Positions 32,101-46,500 of a DNA stretch of 64,000 nucleotides are shown here, one piece after another. A program made the translations under genes and the position numbers. This stretch comes from Podarcis raffonei (Eukaryota; Chordata; Lepidosauria; Squamata; Lacertidae), in assembly GCF_027172205.1 (NCBI RefSeq), contig NC_070607.1, forward strand, positions 2,242,001 to 2,306,000, read 5' to 3'. The first letter of the stretch is position 1. Every line of letters begins with the position of its first letter. The notes below the pieces were generated by a model that saw only the letters and a program-made list of their open reading frames with translations, made no database searches and was not told the origin of the DNA.

Positions 32101-35100
32101 TACTACACTCCTTGCCTAGAGTACAAAAGGAAGGCTCACTTTGGTCATTGCAGGCGGCACTGGGTCAAATACTTTGCGTTGCTCCTCTCGGGGAATCTGG
32201 GAATGCAGGGGAAGTATTCTGTACCTCTGGCTTCCTATAATAAGAGCATGTGAAAGTAAATGTTTTAAAACTCCATACATACAACTGAACATCCCCCTCA
32301 CCCCCTACTATTTTTAAATACTCCCATTCACTCTCTTTCAAGCACTCTCTCCTTCCACATACAGGAGACCGAGATCTCTTCCACCTTCATGAACACATCA
32401 CATAGGAGCAACTAAGGCAGGAGGAAAGCTGAAAACTGCTTGTACCAAAGTGTGGGTTCATTTCCAGGTATTTCTGCATGGTGTAGATCAGATTCCAGCC
32501 AGGCAAGAAAACAAGGACTGCTCCTGGCGCATTCAGGGTCTCGATATACTTCAGCAAGGCCTCAATGAGCTCAAAGGGGGTCTCCTTCTCATTCAGCTGG
32601 GCCATGCGGCGCTTCGTTTCTGGGCCATACTCATCACCACAGATAAGGTTGCAATTGGCCTACAAGAGAGGAGAAAACAGCACTTTGAGAACACTTCCCC
32701 TACCAACAGCTCATAAAGACACACGAATGCCCAGAATAGAAAGGACTGCATTTACTGGTTCAGTTCTCACTGCTCAATAAACCGGAAATTATTCTGACCC
32801 TACTTTCAAAGAAATCTGCTGCCAAAATTGTAACTTTTCCTCCAATAAGAGGTGAGGACTCTTAACTTGGAATTGTCAAGGAAGTTCTAATAAAAGGGGT
32901 TGAAGGTGTAAGGTTTTCATTTGCCAACTATTTATTTAAACATTTATGACCAGTCTTTCTATTGTTTGATGCCCAGGACAGCTTTCATGAAATCACAAAA
33001 TGCTGATTAATGCAACAGATATAGGATACAGAAACCAAAAATTCAGTAATATAGCCACTCACACCAGAAAGTAAACCAAAGAAACAGCAGCTAAAAGTCA
33101 GGAACACATGAGAGACATAAAAAATGTTTTGGTTTCTAAATTGAAGCAGAGGGAATACCAACCTATCATACATATTAAACCACTTTACTCATTTCCTAAT
33201 GTGAACCTTCTAGTACGCTGCAGTAATGCCTCTGTAAGGCCTGATGTAATTGGTTGCAAAATATCTTGACTCCTAAGTGAAGTGCAGTCTTGGTTTATTG
33301 TACAGGGCTTTTGTATAATTTAATCTTGCTTCTTATATAAAGTAGAATAAGCCAAAGTTCAAAGTAGTATAAAGAGGTAAAAATATTGCAACCGGCTCAA
33401 TTCCCTTCCATAGAATAATAGAATTGTAGAGTTGGAAGGGACCCTGCGGTTCAACTACTCCAGCTGCTTGCAACACAGGAATCTCAGCTAAAGCATCCCT
33501 GACAGATGGCCATCTAACTTCTGATTAAATACCTCCAAATAAGGAGAGTCCACAACCTTCCGAGGGAGACTGTTGCACTGTTGAACAGCTCTTACTGTCA
33601 GAAAGTTTTTCTGTACGTTTAAGTTATATGTATGCATGCATTGAGGGACGCAGGTGGTGCTGGGGGTTAAACCACAGAGCCTAGGACTTGCCGATCAGAA
33701 GGTCGGCGGTTCGAATCCCCGCAACAGGGTGAGCTCCTGTTAATCAGTCCCAGCTCCTGCCCACCTAGCAGTTTGAAAGCATGTCAAAGTGCAAGTAGAT
33801 AAATAGGTACCGCTCCGGCGGGAAGGTAAACGGCGTTTCCGTGCGCTGCTCTGGTTTGCCAGAAGCGGCTTAGTCACGCTGGCCACACGACCCAGAAGCT
33901 GAACGCCGGCTCCCTCGGCCAGTAAAACGAGATGAGCGCCACAACCCCAGAGTCGGCCACGACTGGACCTAATGGTCAGGGATCCCTTTACCTTTACGCA
34001 TGCATTATCATTACTGTTCTCACGAGTGCTGCAGAAATTGTACATGTAAAAAAACCCCAACGCACATCATCATCTTCACCAGCATCTTCATCTTTATCCT
34101 TCTTCTTTTTGTCCTTTGGCGGAGGAATGAATTTAGTCATCTGAATGCAGTCTTCCAGAAAATACTCTAAAACAGAGAGAACATTTATTGTAGGGATTAT
34201 CTTATCAACTAACTATTCATTAGTAGTCCAGCACTAAGGGCCTTCTGGAGGTTCCCTCACTGCAAGAAGTCGGGTTACAGGGAACCAGACACAGCGGCTT
34301 CTTGGTAGTGGCACCCGCCCTGTGAAATGCCCTCCCACCAGATGTCAACAAAATAGACAACTACCTGACTTTTAGAAAACATCTGAAGGCAGCCCTGTTT
34401 AGGGAAGTTTTTAAAGTTTGATGTTTTATTGTGTTTTTAATATTCTGTTGGAAGCTGCCCAGAGTGGCTGGGGAGACTCAGTCAGATGGGTGGGATATAA
34501 GTAATAAATTATTATTTATTATTATTATTATTAGGATTCTGCAGGGACCTCCAGCGGGATGACCCAAAAGATTCTGAAGATGAAGGCTCACCTCCATCCT
34601 GCTCAACCAAATATTGGCAGAAAAACAGTAAAATGTCCAAATTACTGTTGCTTTTATCTCCCCAGGTAAAAGGTACAATACAGATAAAAGTTCTGTAAGC
34701 ATTTAAAATACATAATCTGGTAACTGTGTCTGTACTAGAAACAATCTTATTTCTGGCATTAGCAATTCAATTGTGTCAGCTCTGCAATTCATGCCAGTGT
34801 TCTGACACTGTAAGGATATCCCCATGACACTAAATGACAACGTCCTTTATTCCAGCTTTTCTAATGTTCCTTTGGGCAGCCATTCACCTTGAACAGGGTA
34901 GGTTCTGCCAAAGACCTCAATGATGGGGCAATTAAAGAAGTATTCACAGAACATGGTGGTATCAATGGTGGCAGACATGAGGATCACTCTGATTTCAGGG
35001 TAGGTCTGAATGACATCCCGCAGAACCACCAATAGGAAGTCAGTCTGTAGAGAGAAAAAAACAACCCTTAAAAAAGAAAATAAACACACCTGAACTCTGA

Positions 35101-38100
35101 TGAATTTAAGGCGCCTATGAATTTGACTGCTTATTACGTATCATGTTATCATATCAAGGGATCGCCAGTTGAGGTACTTACCTAAAACAAAACTTTGCAT
35201 TTATATTGTTCAAAATACTTCACATCACTACCTTGTAACCTTAGAACAGGGGTGGGGAACCTGTGGTCCTTGCGATGCCACTGGGCTCCATCTCCCATCA
35301 ACCTCAGTCAGCACGGCTACTGGTCAGGAATGATGGAGGGGGTGTAGTTCAGCAACATCTGCAGGGCCACAGGTTGTTATCCCCATATTTATTTATCCAT
35401 ACAAAAAATATATATATCTTGCTTTTCCCCTTCAAAGTGGCTAGCAAACTATAGAAATAGAAAAAATAAAAACAGTGATTCCATCATTAAAGCTATTACC
35501 AAAGACACCAGAAGACAGAAGGCAGAATTAAGAAAAGGAGGGGCAGATATTGCAGATGGGGGGTTGAGGAAAGGTGGCTTGCACAAGGATTCCTAGTGAA
35601 TTCATGGCAGAGAGGGCATTCATACTGCAGGCTTCTCAATTCATAGCTCAGTCTCTTAGCAACCATGTGACAACTAAAGTCCACTGCAATCTAAACCCCC
35701 AATATAAAGTAGTAACAATGCCTCATTCTAGTTCCCACCATCTGATGAATGCTGGGGTGCTTCGGAGTGCACCTTTCACATTTGCTCAAAGTTACAGGAC
35801 CAATGGATAATTTTGTAGTGTTATTTTCTATCTACCCGATTTGCCTAAAGGATACCTCTAGGTACTAGCACGTAGATCTCTAGCAGGGGCTAGAGGTGAA
35901 CAAGAGAACCACCAGTGTGTAAGCTGAGGACAACTTTGTTTTAATGGTGCAGAAACACAGTGTCAGCAGAACCTAACAGACGCACCTACTCCCTTTCACA
36001 ACAATAGGCACGCTTACAAAATGTTAAGGGAGCCAGGTGGAAAACAAGCTGTTTGGGTAGAGTTCAAAGCTTACATTAATGTCTCTCTCATGGATTTCAT
36101 CCACAATAACATGACTGATTCCACGGATGCCAGCCTCCAGCTTTCTCAAGAGGACACCTTGAAGGAGAAAAAAGAAATTCATGTCAATGAAGATAGGTAT
36201 CCGGTGAAGGTCAGAAATGGGTAGGGGGGAAATCCCAGCCCCCCTCTACAAAAAACAAAATAAAAAACACACCTCCAACCCCTCAATACAAACACACATC
36301 TAAGCCCTTTCTACAGCTCCTTTCCAATTACTACTATGGGTTTGACAGCTACCTCTCTCATGAGGAGGAAATGGCACCATTTTCATTCTAGTGCAAAGCT
36401 TCCAGATAGAGGCTGCATAAAGTAGGTTTCTAAGATTTCATTCATTTTCATGTTCGCTAGGACTAAAACCACTGTAAGATGAGGTTCTCCAACTCTGCTT
36501 AGCTCCAGATTTTCTATATCACCTCGCTAGCCTAGCCTGAAAATGAGAGAATGGAAAGCAGCACACACCTACAGTGCAGAACATCATGCTGGCATGGGGT
36601 CGGGGAAGCACTGATTCAAAGCGGACACTATAGCCACAGCTATTCCCAGGTTCTTCTCCTCTCTCGTAGGAGACTCGTTCTGCCACAGAAACAGCACTGA
36701 TCCTCCTGGGCTATAGAATTAAAGGAAATATCTTTCAATTGAAAATATGAAATCTGCACCAACTCATCAACACCAATTCCCTGCAACAAACTCATGAATG
36801 AAAATCATAGAACTGGAAACAAGACATTCAAACAGCATCTATCAAAAGGTGGAAAAATCACAAGTGTCATGATACCAAGGTACCCAAACATTGGATGCTG
36901 GGGATTCAGTGATCTGCAATCTCTCCACCCACCCACATCTGGGCAGGAAGAAAGCCAAAAATTAATGCTAGCATTTCAAAACCTGAAATAGTCAGGGCCA
37001 AGACAACTCTGATCCAAAAAAACCTTTATCCAAAAAACCCCAGTCCTCTGATAAACAGAAAACTGAAAATAAACGATTGTCTTTTCAGTTGTTGAGCAGG
37101 GCAAAAATGCTTTAAATAAATTAAATACAAATTCCAACATGTACATTTTCATACTGGAAAACTTGAGGGGGAAAATGCAGTCTCAATTGACAAAGACAGT
37201 TTTTGTAAACTGAGCTGAGCTGATTTCACTGCCTGTACCCTTTTCCTATTAAGATACATTACTCAGTTATTTTCAAGTTAACTACTGCACAGTGATGGAC
37301 AATTAGCAACTCAATCTCGCAGGGATGGTTGAGAAGTATGCATTGCATCCACAAGATAACAAACAAGAGCACTAAGGATATATTACGGCTTGGTTTACTA
37401 AATTTCGTGGCAACTAATTCTGATGGGTATTATTCCCAAATACTTCACCAATCTTAAGTACTGCTCTGAACAGGTTCTTCACCTGAGTCACAACCACATT
37501 ACACTCAGCAGCTCTTCCACTGTGAATAAATTCATCCAGGATGTACTGTGGAACCTGTGTGGTTTTGCCACAGCCTGTTGCCCCACGGATGATGACAACA
37601 GAATTTTGGTGGATGGCATCCAGAATCTCTCGCTCAAACTTTTTCACAGGGAGGGTTTCCCTCTCTTGAAGAATCTGGGACAGAAAGCAGTTTGTGATTA
37701 ATATTCAGCAAATAACCTGGCAATTGGCAGTTTCCTGGCTATGTATTAGCAAATAAAGTACTGTCTTCCTCACCCCAACTTCTGCACACTTTGAAAGTTT
37801 GGAGATCTAAGTATACCCTTTGGTTTCCTCCCCATTATATACAACACAAAGATCTTTTCCTGTGTGTGTGTGTGTGTGTGTACATACATATATGTGCATC
37901 ATACTGGTGAGTATGCTTCTGACAGTTCAAAGACCTACAACTTTCTCTGGCAGACTAGGACAAAAGAGGAAGTAGAAGTGATCAGGCACAATACCTGACC
38001 AAATCTTACTCCAAAGAACCTGCCCCCTAGCAGATGGAGAAGAGCCACAGGGAAATGACAGACAGGAACAAGGTATGTGGAAGTAAGATAGCATGTATCT

Positions 38101-41100
38101 TGGGAGTTGTGCTCCATGTTGTTGAATGGTCACTTTAAAATGTGAAGGTTCATTATTATTTCACAAGTTGTGTATGTCTTTAAGAGCCAGGGCCAAGGCA
38201 GATAAAGACACCCAGTCTTGCAGCTGTGAAACATAGCAGGTGCTGCTGAGTTGTGTTAATCAAGCTGTGTCAGCAATTGGGTATAGTATATAAGGAGCAG
38301 CACCTAGCTCCCTCATTACCCTGGGGGATGCGTTGGTGGTTGGGTCTGGTTTGTTGTTGATGTATTTAGTGTATAAGGAGTTTTTGTTATTAAAACCTTG
38401 TTTAAGTTATTTTTGAGTCCCTTTTTAATGCATGGTCTCCCCAGCAAGCTCTCTGCAGCGCTACTAAATTGCAAATAGCCAACACATGTATGTAGAGTTT
38501 GGCTTTATACCCCAAACTAACCCAAGTCTATAAGACATTTTGGCTAATATCTGTGGTAATGTAAAGCTAGCACTCCCAAAAATATATCCTTGCAATTTTC
38601 TCTAACCTGTGAAAACCTATCACAAGCCTCAAGAACATTAAGTGTCAGCTGACTTACCTTTTGCAGTTCCTGATCATTTTCCAGCTGATACATGAGGTTG
38701 CTTTTTAGGTCAATGCTTATCTGTTCTGGTGTAGCCTGAGAAAAGATCACAAGATTTGAAGATACATACTGCTTTAAAATAGGTACAACAAAGCCAACTA
38801 AGTAAACAGCAAACAAATTTCTGTAAAAAGTAAAAATGAGTCATGCCAGGAATCACAATAAAATACATGAATGGTAGGCTTACATATGCCAGAGGACCCT
38901 CATCAATATTGCAGCTAGTCCACGGATTCCAGTTTGACTGAGGCGGGGACCATGGCACAACCCCCGTCTGATTCTGTTTCTGGGATGGTTCAAAGTGGGC
39001 CAACTTTCCAATGTTGAGAATAGCAGGGAAGTTGGGATCTTCAGGCTGCCAAGTTAGTTAGAAAAATAACACAGTGCTTAGTGAAAGTGGGCAGAATCCC
39101 ATCTGACTGAGAAAGTGAAAAGAAAGCTGTTCTTGACCACACACTCACCGGTGGAACCGTTTCAAGACACATCTCCTCAACGATGCCTTGCAAGTGATAT
39201 TCTAAATCTGAAGAGATGTTGACTTCATAAGGCTCCACCTATGAAATTGACATGCGTAAAGATGTTCTCAGATCCGATAAAGAAACCACTCCCTTGAAAG
39301 ATGTACTTGCACAGAAAAGGAAGTCCTAATATTCTTGGCTCAGAACACAAATAGGAAATAGATCACATTAAACCACGAAACTTCTTCTTTCTTTTTAAAA
39401 GTACATATACCGTATTTTTCGTTCCATAGGGCGCACCTGACCATAGGGCGCACCTAGTTTTTAGAAGAGGAAAATACGGAAAAAAATATTCTGAATCAAA
39501 TGTTGCACTAAACTATTTAAAGCAGCAAAGCAGGTGGCTCCTGTCCGCTTTGCTGCTTTAAATCGAGCCTCAGAGGAGGGTAGGAAGGGGAACCATGGCT
39601 TATCTAAGTCCAGTTAATAAAGCTGAGTCTGACTTATGGCCATCGAGATTAGCCTGGCCGTCTCAGTGGAAATCTGGGGTGGACTTTCAGTGGTCAAAGT
39701 GTGGTTGTGTCTTCCTGCCCAGCATCTATTTCCTGCCGTCTTTCCCCCTGCACCCCCGCACCCTGCTTCGACGGAAGGAAGCAGAGCCATGGATCCTCTG
39801 CTCGCAACTGCAGTGGATTCCCTCCACTTTGAAGCAGGAAAGTGGGAGAGCTGCTTACACGAGTGTAAGCTGCTCCCCTCCCACTTTGCTGCTTCAAAGG
39901 GAGCCCGGGAGGAGGGAATCCGCTGCATTCGCTAGCAGAGGATCCATGGTCCCCTTCCTTCCCTCCTCCATGATTGCTTTGAAGCAGGAAAGTAGGAGAG
40001 GAGCTGCTTACACGAGTGTAAGCTGCTCCCCTCCCACATTGCCGCTTCAAAGGGAGCCCGGGAGGAGGGAATCTGCTGCAGCTTCCCCCACCTCCCGCAG
40101 AAGCCGCACGCTCTTTAATGGGGCTGCGCGGCTTCTCCTGGCTTTTCTGGGAGGTGGGAGGATTCCCCCACCTCGTAGAAAAGCCCGCAGGAGCCGCGCA
40201 GCCTTTAAAGAGGGCGCCGCTCTTGGGGGCTTTTCCCCGAGGAGGGAGAAGGGACTGATGTGGCCAGTCAGTCCCTTCTCCCTCCTGGGGAAAAGCCCGT
40301 AAAAGCGCACGAAGCTTGTGTGCGGCTCTTGGGGGTTTTTCCCGCCTGCCTCCCACCTGCATTCGCTCCATAGGACGCACACATATTTTCCCTTGCTTTT
40401 TAGGAGGGAAAAAGTGTGTCCTATGGTGCGAAAAATACGGTATGTGTCGTATCTAAAAACCAAAACATCAAGAAAGCCAGTCGATACAGAAAGGCTCCAC
40501 AGTGCTACAAAAAGACACCCTAGCCTGGTGACTATTCAACAGAATGAAATCTTTTACAAGTCTGAGGAATGCATGTGTGCACGCGCACAAACGCACACAC
40601 ACACAACAGCATAGGACATTTGCAACAGGACTCACCGATTCACCTTCCTTCTTCTTGGTCTGTCCAGAGTAAGGCTCAATGATGTTCAAGTGATAGAGCT
40701 GCCTAACCAAAGACAGAGCACACGACTGTGCAGCCAGCTTTTTGTTTGAGCCATGCTCACGAGCATAGATTCCTGAAACAGAGCAGTCCAATATTGTCAT
40801 AGTTTGAAATTTTATTAGTCCAGAGAGAAGAGATGTGTTTCACAGCGCCATCTCCCAACCAGAAGTCACTAAACAACAACAATGAAACTTCTCAAAGATC
40901 ACAAACGGGAGTCCTGAAATTTTATCACTGCAAGTAATCAAATTGCTTTGGTACTTAATTACCATCAGGGAACACAAAGAATCATAGAACATTGGAAAGG
41001 ACCACAAGGCTCATCTGATCCAACCCACTGCAGTGCAGGAATATTTTGCCCACATGTTGGAAAGTAGTTACTAAGATTATCTCAGCCAAGGACTTCCGGG

Positions 41101-43541
41101 TTGGTGCCTCCAGGCAATGGCGGAGTTCCTCCGATCGGGAGGAACTTGCTCCGTGGAAATCAGGGTCTGGCCGCCACGGCGAAGGCGGAGACCCACTGAA
41201 ATCACAGGCGGGAGAAGCTTGTGAACCTGGGATTCGGCTGCCACCTTTTGCGCCTCCCCTACTCACGGGGAAACCCTGATTTGGGGATCCGGAGCGAAGT
41301 GGGGTGAGCGGCGCGGTGCTTTGAATTGACTGCTTCTTTCACGGAGTGAAGCCGCATTGCTGTTGCCGGAGAGCGCTGACTTTTTCCTGTGGACAATTTG
41401 ACTTGAAACAACTACCCGTGAGTAGAACGGAAAATTGGATCTTTAAATTTATTAATTTGGCATTGAAACGGAAAGGTTTTAAACAGGAAGTCCGCCTTCC
41501 TTTTTTGTAAATAGATTGAAGCAAAGACGTCGCAAGTTAAAGCCTTGGAAAGTCTTTTGTAAAGGATTAAATCTCCATCGGTTAAAACTACTAAACCCCC
41601 CTTGGAAGCAGGAGAAGAGGGGGGAAATTTTGGACCTAGCGAGCCTGCAGGATAGAGTGAAAAATCAAATTACCACTGCTCTGAACCTGGAAACGGGCTG
41701 CCAGTAAGATTGACGTCTTGGGAGAGTTCATTGACTGTGAACAGAAAGTATGTTGACAGATGGGTAAATAAGAGAAATATATTGTTTCCATTGTCCCCTT
41801 CTGCGTTTAAAAAGGAGGAAAAGTAGCTGAAAATTGAAACTAACTTTATAGTTTAAATTGTGTTTGAAAGGATTGATACAAGTGGAGACTGTTTCCCTCT
41901 AGAGGGAGCTTTTGAAACTGTTACAAGAGTGGAGCTGGGGGTTTTCCAGCTGCAAGAGAAGAACTGTGAGAATCAGAGACTGACCTTGGATCTTAAGAAT
42001 GTCGACAGAAGGAACCTTAGTGACTGTATTATGTAAGATAAGCTATTCGTCGGAACAGCTCCACAAGAAGACGGATGTTATGAATATTAAACTTGAGAAC
42101 TTGGGACAAAAAGTGATTAATTTGGGACAAAAAGTGATCACTAATACAGAAACTGTTCAGGATTTGACACAGGAACCTACTTTGACAGGACAAATTGGGG
42201 AGAAGACGAAGGAGAAAGTTGTTGTTGTTGAACCTAAAGTAACACAAGTGGGAGCCCCAGCCTTACAGAGGCAAATCGAGGACTATAAGTGGAGGCCTTT
42301 TATGAATGAATATAGAAAAAGTCAGAATTTGAAGATTGGAGCCCTGCTTGGACTGGAGAAGGAAGGTTGGCTAGACTCTTTCATGCAGGGATTTGCTGAC
42401 CTTTGGGTCCTGAATCTGGGTCAGGAGGTGATTGGAGTTGTGGGGGCCTTTGGATCTGGAGGAGCTTTGAAACATGATTTGAGATATTGTATGGACCTTG
42501 GTTCTAGCTGTGGAGAGTTGGCTGGCCTGTCGAGAGGGAATGGGGGCATGGTTGGGTCGCCCCCCCCCCCGAGACCTGCTCTTCAGCATCTCCAGCATCA
42601 AAGAATATGAAGAAAAACTGCAGAAGGGACTTGGAAAAGATTTAAGAGCCTCGGACAGAAGATCTCCAGGTTGATGAACTATACGGAATGGATGGAAATG
42701 ACTGGCAGAAACCGAGACCAGGGAGAAGAGATGGTGGAAGAAGATTGGGAAAGTTTAAAGTTTATATATAGAAATATTGTAAAATTAATGAGTGTTAGAA
42801 AATTGTTGGAATGAAACTTTATGGCTTTAGCAGAAATGTTATAAGGAGTTAAGTACAAATAAGTACTTTAGTATTAATGGAAAATAAGGTTAAAAATATG
42901 TTAAGATATTCATAATGATAAAAATAGAGAAAGATGGAAAGGAATTGCTGAAACAAGTAACAGAAGTGGAATACAAAAAGGGAGGTGAGAGGAGGTCGAT
43001 GAAATAAGGGAACGAAAGATAGAGTAATGAAATGGTATGGTATATGTTTTTAAATTGTTGTTTTGTTTTGCTTAGTGTGTTAAGGTTGTGTTTTGTATTG
43101 CTTATATATTGTATTGTATTGTTTTTTCTTTTTTTCTTTTTTTCTTTTCTGCTCTATTTTGTCTTTTTTTTGTAAGTCTTAAAAGTAATAAAGATTATTT
43201 TTTTAAAAAAATAAGATTATCTCAGCCAAGTTTGTGTTAGGGCTTGTTTATAAAATCAATAACCTGTTCAAGGGTTATCATCTGTTCAATCTCAGATTTA
43301 TTTATACACGTGAGGTTGGTCAGCTGCAAGCGACCACCTCTAACAGAGGGCAGTGGGCCTTCTCAGTAGTGGCGCCCACCCTGTGGAATGCCTTCCCATC
43401 AGGAAATGAGTAACTATATAACCTATAGAAGTATAGGAAACATTTTAAGGTTTAATGTTTTATTATGTTTTTATATATGTTGGAAGTTGCCCAGAGTGGC
43501 TGGGGCAACCCAGTCAAATGGGCAGGGTACAAACAATAAAT

Positions 43542-43580
<39 letters not shown>

Positions 43581-46500
43581 AGCAAAATCAGAGGCTCTTG
43601 ACATTTCTTTTTCCCATTCACCCAGCTATCCCGCAGGGTCTTGGTTCTCTAGTTGTGTACCTTGTTGGCTAACATGCAATAAGAGGGCTGGCATGTGTGG
43701 GCATGGAATCAAGGGGACCTAGAGTAGTTTGGGCTATAGGCTACAACATGTCTCCTAGCGAAAAATATACACCAGGAGGCTTAGTTTAGTCAGAATTGAG
43801 TAAACACTTCCAGACCTAATGCTAAATACATTACTTCTGGTAAATGAGCCATCATAGCTGCTAAAGGGCCATGTCCTGGGCTTTTTAGACTCATCTACCC
43901 ATGTACTGTGGGACGCGGGTGGCGCTGTGGGTTAAACCACAGAGCCTAGGACTTGCCGATCAGAAGGTCGGCGGTTCGAACGCCTGTGACGAGGTGAGCT
44001 CCTGCCATCCTAGCAGTTCAAAAGCACATCAAAGTGCAAGTAGATAAATAGGTACCGCTGCGGCAGGAAGGTAAATGATGTTTCCATGTGCTGCTCTGGT
44101 TCGCCAGAAGCGGCTTAGTCCTGCTGGCCACATGACCCAGAAGCTGTACGCCGGCTCAGCCAATAAAGCGAGATGAGCGCCACAACCCCAGAGTTGGCCA
44201 CGAATGGACCTAATGGTCAGGGGTCCCTTTACTTTACCCATGTACTATCTGACACCAAAGGGGTGCATTGGTTGCCAGATGTGATATATATTGGCATTAT
44301 TTTCAGCTCTCCCACCCCACTAGGAAGAGAACTGTACTTCACATATTGATTTCAACTGCAAGTGCCTGAAAGAGTTGAGACTCACTAACACCACCAAAAC
44401 CAACAGTATATTAAAAAAAACTTCCAATAGGGATTGCACAAAATACAACACTAAATTCACTCCCAATAAGACACTTACTTCTAGCCGGCTTTTTGACATA
44501 AATGGTCATTTCTGCAATAAAGCTCCTGCAACACATACAGAAAGCAGAGTATTAGGGCTTTAGTTTTTGAGGGAGATCCAACTAGGCACCTCCAACATAG
44601 CCAGGCCTTTTCCATTAAGCAAAGCCCAATAAAATTCAATCTTTCACTGTTAACTCCACATGATTAGCACTTTTAAAAAATTAATGACTTTGCTGTAAAG
44701 TAACTGTAATGAGCAGCTCCTTCCAAGCACATATGTTTTCACAATGTTGTGAAGGTTAAGGGGTTCTTAAGAGAATAATTTATAATCTGCATGTCTTGCT
44801 GGTTAAAAAAGAATGGGCGAATCATAAGCTTCCAAATTAATATGAATCCATTGAGAAGAAAAAATTAATTAGACTAAAAAAATTACAGGATTTAATTGCA
44901 GAATAGAAGCACACTGTACAAAACCCAAAACCCAAAGAGAACCAGATTTTAAAAACTCCATTTAGGATTTTGTCTATCTCAGCCTCACATCTGCAACTGC
45001 AGGCTTTTGCCCAAAAAGGAGCCAAAATATGACTAATCAGCAAAATAGGCAACAGTAAAGGTAGCACTTCCGTCAATAAGCTATCTAGGAAAAATATGGC
45101 TGAGGTTGGAACTACCATCCAAGGTAGCAAGATAAATACACAGCTTCACGTGGCTCTTATTTTTACCTGCTTTGGAATGTGATCAGTTGGTTTAGTTTCC
45201 ACAAATATCTTGGTCATTTAAGGTTCAAATGGACAAGGCTGTAGTCCTAAATATGTTTATGTTACAACGTATACACCTATTACCAATGAAGTTTGGGTGA
45301 TAGTCCTCAGAAAGTTACTCATTTAACTGAGTGGGATGCATTTTTGAGTAAACATGTGTAAGAACTGTCAGGTTTTAAATAAATTGCTTGGGAATGGTAA
45401 TTAACTCAAACTGGGTTTTAAAATTTGTTGAGGTCTCCTTATACTTTAATAGGTAGAATTGCCCCCAGCATTTCTGCTGTGTTGCAAGAAGATCACATTG
45501 CACCTGCAACTAGTTCAAGGTTTTGATAGCTCACTGCAAACAAGAGAAGTTAGAGTACGCTCAGAGGCCTCTTCCTAAACCACCAGTGAACTGACCTTCA
45601 GGCACAGCGGCTTCATGAGTCAAAAGGCCACTGGCTCTCAGGGACACAACAGCCACCCTTTCATTAATGACACCGATGCCAGTATGTTTCTCAGCCAGGC
45701 TTATATCCAGCACTCAATTCATTCTCCTCCACCTGGGGGGGAACAGCAACACCAGAAATCAATTTACAATAGATCCCCATGTGATTGCTTAGTACAGCCT
45801 AAGCAGCAGCACATGTGTGAATGAGCAAAAATCTCTGGTGTTGCAGTTGGCCACCCCTTTCAGCCTGGAGCTTAACCTGCAATGCTGCTATGGAGTCATC
45901 TTCCCATCCTGCCATCTGACAGAGCACCCTGTTTGTGCGCAAGGAAAGCATGCTTGTGTTTAGAATTATATACTCCCAAACTAGTTTCTGGAAAGAAATA
46001 TCCAATCACAAATGAAATGCCAGAAAGACATGGTACCAACTCTCATCTATGATGTGGAATTTTTAAAAAAATTCCCTGCTGTATTTGTCCATGGGAAACT
46101 ATCCACTTCTTAATTTTCACAAAATGAATCAGTTACATAATGAACAGACACAGTATTAGCCCAAATAGCCAGTTTCAAAGTTGCAATTAGCTTTTTTATG
46201 AGACTACCCAAAGGAAGCATATTTATATTTATAAAAATGGGATAGAAATATGTGCACAGCTCCTTTAGAAGAGCAAAAAATAGTATGAACTGTTTCCAGT
46301 ACCTAAGCTTTTTTTCTTAAAACTTTAAAATAGGTTGGTTTGGGAATCTGCTTCCAGTTTCAAGTCAATCAGAGTTCCATGTTAGATGAGTTTAAAACAA
46401 AACTGGTGTTGGGAGGAGGGCTTTTCGATTTGGGACAAGTTAGGTCTGCGCAAAGGGATGGGCTTTAACTCAAATCAGGATGGAACCAGGCAGCTGGCAC

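Noticed and set aside
39595-40380. Open frames of 235 (plus) and 228 (minus) codons
   Set aside because: They lie wholly inside the CCGTATTTTTCG element, overlap each other on opposite strands and encode tandem low-complexity peptides from inverted blocks. They do not look like a gene or a transposase.
41999-42610. A 203-codon frame as a possible new host gene
   Set aside because: It sits within a retrotransposed element with 19-bp target duplications; it is best read as L1-derived sequence.
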